From Verrucomicrobiota bacterium (GTDB lineage Bacteria > Verrucomicrobiota > Verrucomicrobiia > Chthoniobacterales > SZAS-18), in the NCBI GenBank assembly GCA_025353105.1, contig JANXRG010000035.1:62001-126000 (forward strand): a stretch of DNA of 64,000 nt, read 5' to 3'. Of this stretch, positions 61,465 to 64,000 are shown in pieces. The notes below the pieces were generated by a model, which saw only the letters and a list, made by a program, of their open reading frames with translations, was not told the origin of the DNA and did no database searches. Position 1 is the first letter of the stretch; every line of letters starts with the position of its first letter. A program made the translations under genes and the position numbers.

Positions 61465-63723
61465 ATGATTTCTCCCCGCGGAATCCAAAGCCGCCTGCTG
61501 GAGCCGGCGGCGCTCAATCCGGATTTCGCGCGGGCCATGCGGGCGGTCCTGTCGTTCGGTCTCGCCCTGCTCCTCTTCCACTCGGCAGGGCCGAGTGTCG
61601 ATGTTGCCTACATTGCGCTCACCGCGCAGGCGATCGCGTTGAATGATTTTCGCGGCGGTTATGGCCTGCGACTTGGGCTCATCGTCACGATGGCGCTGGT
61701 GATGGCCGCTTCCGCTGTGCTCGGGGCGTTCGCGGGAGGGTCAATCGTCATGGCCATGTTCGGTATGGCGGTGGTCGCGCTGCTGGGTGGGGTCTGGCGG
61801 CATCTGAGCGCGGACTACGGGCCGCTCCTCAGCGTGAATTCGGCGTTGCTCTTCCTGCTCGCCACGGCCCCGCCCACGGCGGGGACCAGCCCGTGGCGAC
61901 TGGCGGGGCTGGTGCTCTGCGGCGGTGCGCTCGCGGCACTGCTGCAGATGCTCTTCTGGCTTTACCGGCCGCAGCAACCGCTGCGCAACGAGGTGGGCGA
62001 GACTTGGGTGGCGGTTTCCGATCTCGTGGCCAGCCTGCGCCGCGACAATTCGGTCGCTGCCATCGCCAGTCCAGGCGCCCAAGCCGCCGCCGTGGCCGAG
62101 CGCGAGCAACTGCTGCGGGCCGCGCTCAATCGCACTTTCGATATTCTCGGCGCGGCCGAGGCTCGCGAGGCCAGCCCGCTGCTGGCGCACCTCGAGGAAA
62201 TGCGGCGGGAGGCGGTGCATTTCGCCATGCACGTCATGACGCTGCACTCGGCGCTCGAATCGCTCGACCGCACCGAGCTCGCCCGGCATGCGCCGACGAT
62301 TGATTCCGTGCTGAAGTCGCTGAGCGACGCCGCCCGCTCGGTCGCGATCACGCTCGTCACCTACGGCGAGGACAATCTTGCCCGCACGGAATTGCGACTG
62401 CGGCGCGCGCGACATCTCATGCGCGTCCTGCGGGACCAGTTCGCGTCGGCGCCGGGCAGCCTCGCGCTTCGCCTGGTGGACACGGTACTCGGTCAAATCG
62501 CGGAAAACTTGCAGCGCATTCGCGAAGGTCTGAGCCGGACCGTTGAGCACAGCAGCACGCGTTTTAGCGTGCCGGTGAAGCTGCCGGAAATCGGCGCGCG
62601 TTCCTTGCGCGCGTTGGTCGGGTGGACCGATCCAAGCCCCGAAATCGATCCAGTGTTGATCCGGTATTCACTGCGGCTTCTGGTGCTGACGGTTGGCGCC
62701 GTCGGGATTTACAAGGGGTTCGCGGTCCCGCGCGGCTATTGGATCGCTCTCACCGTCATCGTCGTGTTGCAGCCGGACTTTGGTTCCACCCGCCAGCGCG
62801 CGGCCGAGCGCATCCTCGGAACGCTCGCGGGCGTGGCGCTCGCGAGCGCGCTGCTTTCGATCCAGCTTCCGCTTTGGGTCGTATACGCGCTGCTCCCGCT
62901 CACGTCCTTTGGTTTCGCTTTTTACCTCCGACGCCGATATGCCGTCTCCGGTTTTTTTGTGACCGTGCTGCTGGTGCTTCTCACCGAAATCAGCGCGCCG
63001 GTGCACTGGGATTTCACGCTCGCGCGTTTGCTTTCCACCTTGCTCGGGGGCGGGGCGGCCCTTGTCGCCGCTCTCCTTTTTTGGCCCGCGTGGGAACGGG
63101 GAAAGCTGCTCGGCCTGCTCGCCTTCGCAATTCGCGCCAATGCCAGCTACCTGCGCTCGCTATTCGGGCTCGATGCAAACGTTGACCGAACGGTCCTGTG
63201 GACGAAGCGTGATGCGGAGGACGCCAATCGCCTGGCGGCTGCGTCACTCAAGCGCATGCTGAACGAACCCACCCGGCGTACCGCGAACTCGGGACGCTAC
63301 GTCGAATTGACCGCGTACAATCAGCGCCTCACGCGCGCTCTAACAGGCATTCTGGTCCATCAGCCGGATGGTACGACCCCAGACGTCGCCGCTCGTAATT
63401 CCGCGGATCACCTGCGCCAATCCGTCGACACCCTGGCCGATCTGATCGCCGTCGATGCAGGTGACGATTCTTTACCGGATCTTTCCGGGGCGAACTTGTC
63501 GGCGGTCGAAGCTGAGCTTGCCAAGGCGGATTCTGCGCTCACGCCGCTGCTGGGATCCGACGCGCCATTGCCGGCTCCGGAATCTCTTCGCCGCGAATTG
63601 ATTCGCACGCAGATCGCGAAGAGCATCGCCGAGGTCCGTGCCATGTGCCTCGCACTCGAAGCGGAGTCACCGGCGGCGCGGTCCCGTGAGGAGGGAGGGA
63701 CACGCTTACGCGCGGGTCCGTAG
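61465..63723 (+). CDS. FUSC family inner-membrane protein (YccS/AaeB-like)
   Basis: A 752 aa protein from the ATG giving MISPRGIQSRLLEPAALN; the track starts two codons earlier at TTG. It has two sets of about six membrane helices: about 25-165 and about 405-550. The second set contains YSLRLLVLTVGAVGIYKGF and GYWIALTVIVVLQPDFGSTRQRAAERILGT, the FUSC signature. Cytosolic helical domains follow each half. Relatives export aromatic acids (AaeB) or have unknown roles (YccS). The 3' end overlaps the convergent rdgB by 18 bp. Confidence 0.88.
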   Translation: MISPRGIQSRLLEPAALNPDFARAMRAVLSFGLALLLFHSAGPSVDVAYIALTAQAIALNDFRGGYGLRLGLIVTMALVMAASAVLGAFAGGSIVMAMFGMAVVALLGGVWRHLSADYGPLLSVNSALLFLLATAPPTAGTSPWRLAGLVLCGGALAALLQMLFWLYRPQQPLRNEVGETWVAVSDLVASLRRDNSVAAIASPGAQAAAVAEREQLLRAALNRTFDILGAAEAREASPLLAHLEEMRREAVHFAMHVMTLHSALESLDRTELARHAPTIDSVLKSLSDAARSVAITLVTYGEDNLARTELRLRRARHLMRVLRDQFASAPGSLALRLVDTVLGQIAENLQRIREGLSRTVEHSSTRFSVPVKLPEIGARSLRALVGWTDPSPEIDPVLIRYSLRLLVLTVGAVGIYKGFAVPRGYWIALTVIVVLQPDFGSTRQRAAERILGTLAGVALASALLSIQLPLWVVYALLPLTSFGFAFYLRRRYAVSGFFVTVLLVLLTEISAPVHWDFTLARLLSTLLGGGAALVAALLFWPAWERGKLLGLLAFAIRANASYLRSLFGLDANVDRTVLWTKRDAEDANRLAAASLKRMLNEPTRRTANSGRYVELTAYNQRLTRALTGILVHQPDGTTPDVAARNSADHLRQSVDTLADLIAVDAGDDSLPDLSGANLSAVEAELAKADSALTPLLGSDAPLPAPESLRRELIRTQIAKSIAEVRAMCLALEAESPAARSREEGGTRLRAGP

Positions 63724-64000
63724 GAAGGCAATGACCTTGGTCAGCGCGCGGCTGCGGTGGCTCATGCCGTTCTTCACCGCGGCGGGCAACTCGCCAAAGG
63801 TGTCCTGATAACCCTGCGGCACGAAAAGCGCATCGTAGCCAAATCCGCCGAGGCCGCGTTCACGGTCGATGATGGATCCCTCGACGACGCCGTCGAAACG
63901 GCCCTCGATGCAGGCGTTGCGGGCGAGCGCGATCACACAATGGAATCGCGCGGTCCGTGGGGCCGCGGCGCCGAGCTTCGCCAGATCGGCGATGAGCCTT
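63706..64000 (-). CDS. rdgB: Non-canonical purine NTP pyrophosphatase RdgB/HAM1, 3' part
   Basis: C-terminal about 97 codons of an ITP/XTP pyrophosphatase; the 5' part lies beyond the window. The frame continues past the track start (V rather than M at 63936). Family motifs are GRFDGVVEGSIIDRERGLGGFGYDALFVPQGY, TFGELPAAVKNGMSHRSRALTKVIAFL, including the SHR substrate-binding motif. It hydrolyses dITP, ITP and XTP to keep them out of nucleic acids. Convergent with the FUSC gene with an 18 bp overlap. Confidence 0.93.
   Translation of the reverse strand, partial: RLIADLAKLGAAAPRTARFHCVIALARNACIEGRFDGVVEGSIIDRERGLGGFGYDALFVPQGYQDTFGELPAAVKNGMSHRSRALTKVIAFLRTRA

Noticed and set aside
1-64000. 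CRISPR arrays, transposons, prophage or toxin-antitoxin modules
   Set aside because: No regularly spaced repeats, transposase, integrase or phage proteins are seen in any frame of the window.

Overview
This 64 kb window looks like an ordinary, gene-dense chromosomal segment of a high-GC Gram-negative bacterium. The gene set is LPS and outer-membrane assembly (lpxD, hldD, bamA, an OmpH/Skp chaperone), the futalosine menaquinone pathway (mqnA, mqnC, mqnE), an HPr/HPr-kinase/Enzyme I regulatory PTS and a Chlamydia-type class Ic ribonucleotide reductase. Together these suggest the PVC superphylum, most likely Verrucomicrobiota and an Opitutaceae-like lineage. That assignment is inferred from gene content, not measured. 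I see no insertion sequence, prophage, CRISPR array or plasmid module.

Layout. 1-3.6 kb: the 3' part of a hybrid sensor kinase, then nagA. 3.6-11.5 kb (minus strand): an FKBP isomerase, a lone oligopeptide-type ABC ATPase, a CPBP protease, thiL, tsaE, a small lipoprotein, hprK, ptsH and ptsI. 11.7-17.4 kb: ugd facing the envelope cluster bamA-ompH-lpxD. 17.5-26.5 kb: a DUF885 peptidase-like protein, a GNAT, mqnC, tRNA-His, an EF-hand protein, a PhoD-like phosphatase, a TVP38 membrane protein, ribE, nadC and a DUF2071 protein. 26.4-32.8 kb (minus): a solute-binding-domain sensor kinase, a PBP2-type transpeptidase with an unusual linker, a periplasmic protein, a putative anti-sigma factor, an ECF sigma factor and an acidic unknown. 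32.9-40.5 kb: rlmN, a two-gene glycan unit (GT2 and GT39), a second DUF885 protein, a secreted amidohydrolase and a thioredoxin-fold isomerase. 40.5-52 kb (minus except a second ECF sigma factor): nrdB, nrdA with a structured 396 bp leader, hldD, mqnE-mqnA, dnaA and argA. 52-64 kb: rnr, a decayed InlB-B-repeat gene, an MHS-type MFS transporter, an unknown, purH, trxB, an NhaD-like antiporter, a FUSC-family membrane protein and the end of rdgB.

Themes. The respiratory quinone route (mqnE-mqnA) shares a divergent control region with an ECF sigma gene. That region contains a perfect CRP-type palindrome (TGTGA-N6-TCACA). The nrdAB unit encodes an R2 subunit with Phe in place of the radical Tyr and a Glu metal ligand, which implies a Mn/Fe cofactor. 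HPr keeps both its His and Ser phosphorylation sites beside HprK and Enzyme I, while no EII permease is present, so a regulatory role is plausible.

I found no convincing undescribed multi-gene system. The most interesting unexplained signals are the nrdA leader structure, the terminator-like hairpin directly in front of dnaA, the CRP-type operator, an inverted pair of REP-like elements and the atypical PBP2/ECF cluster. Where a track ORF began upstream of the plausible start codon, I moved the start and explain why in the entry.
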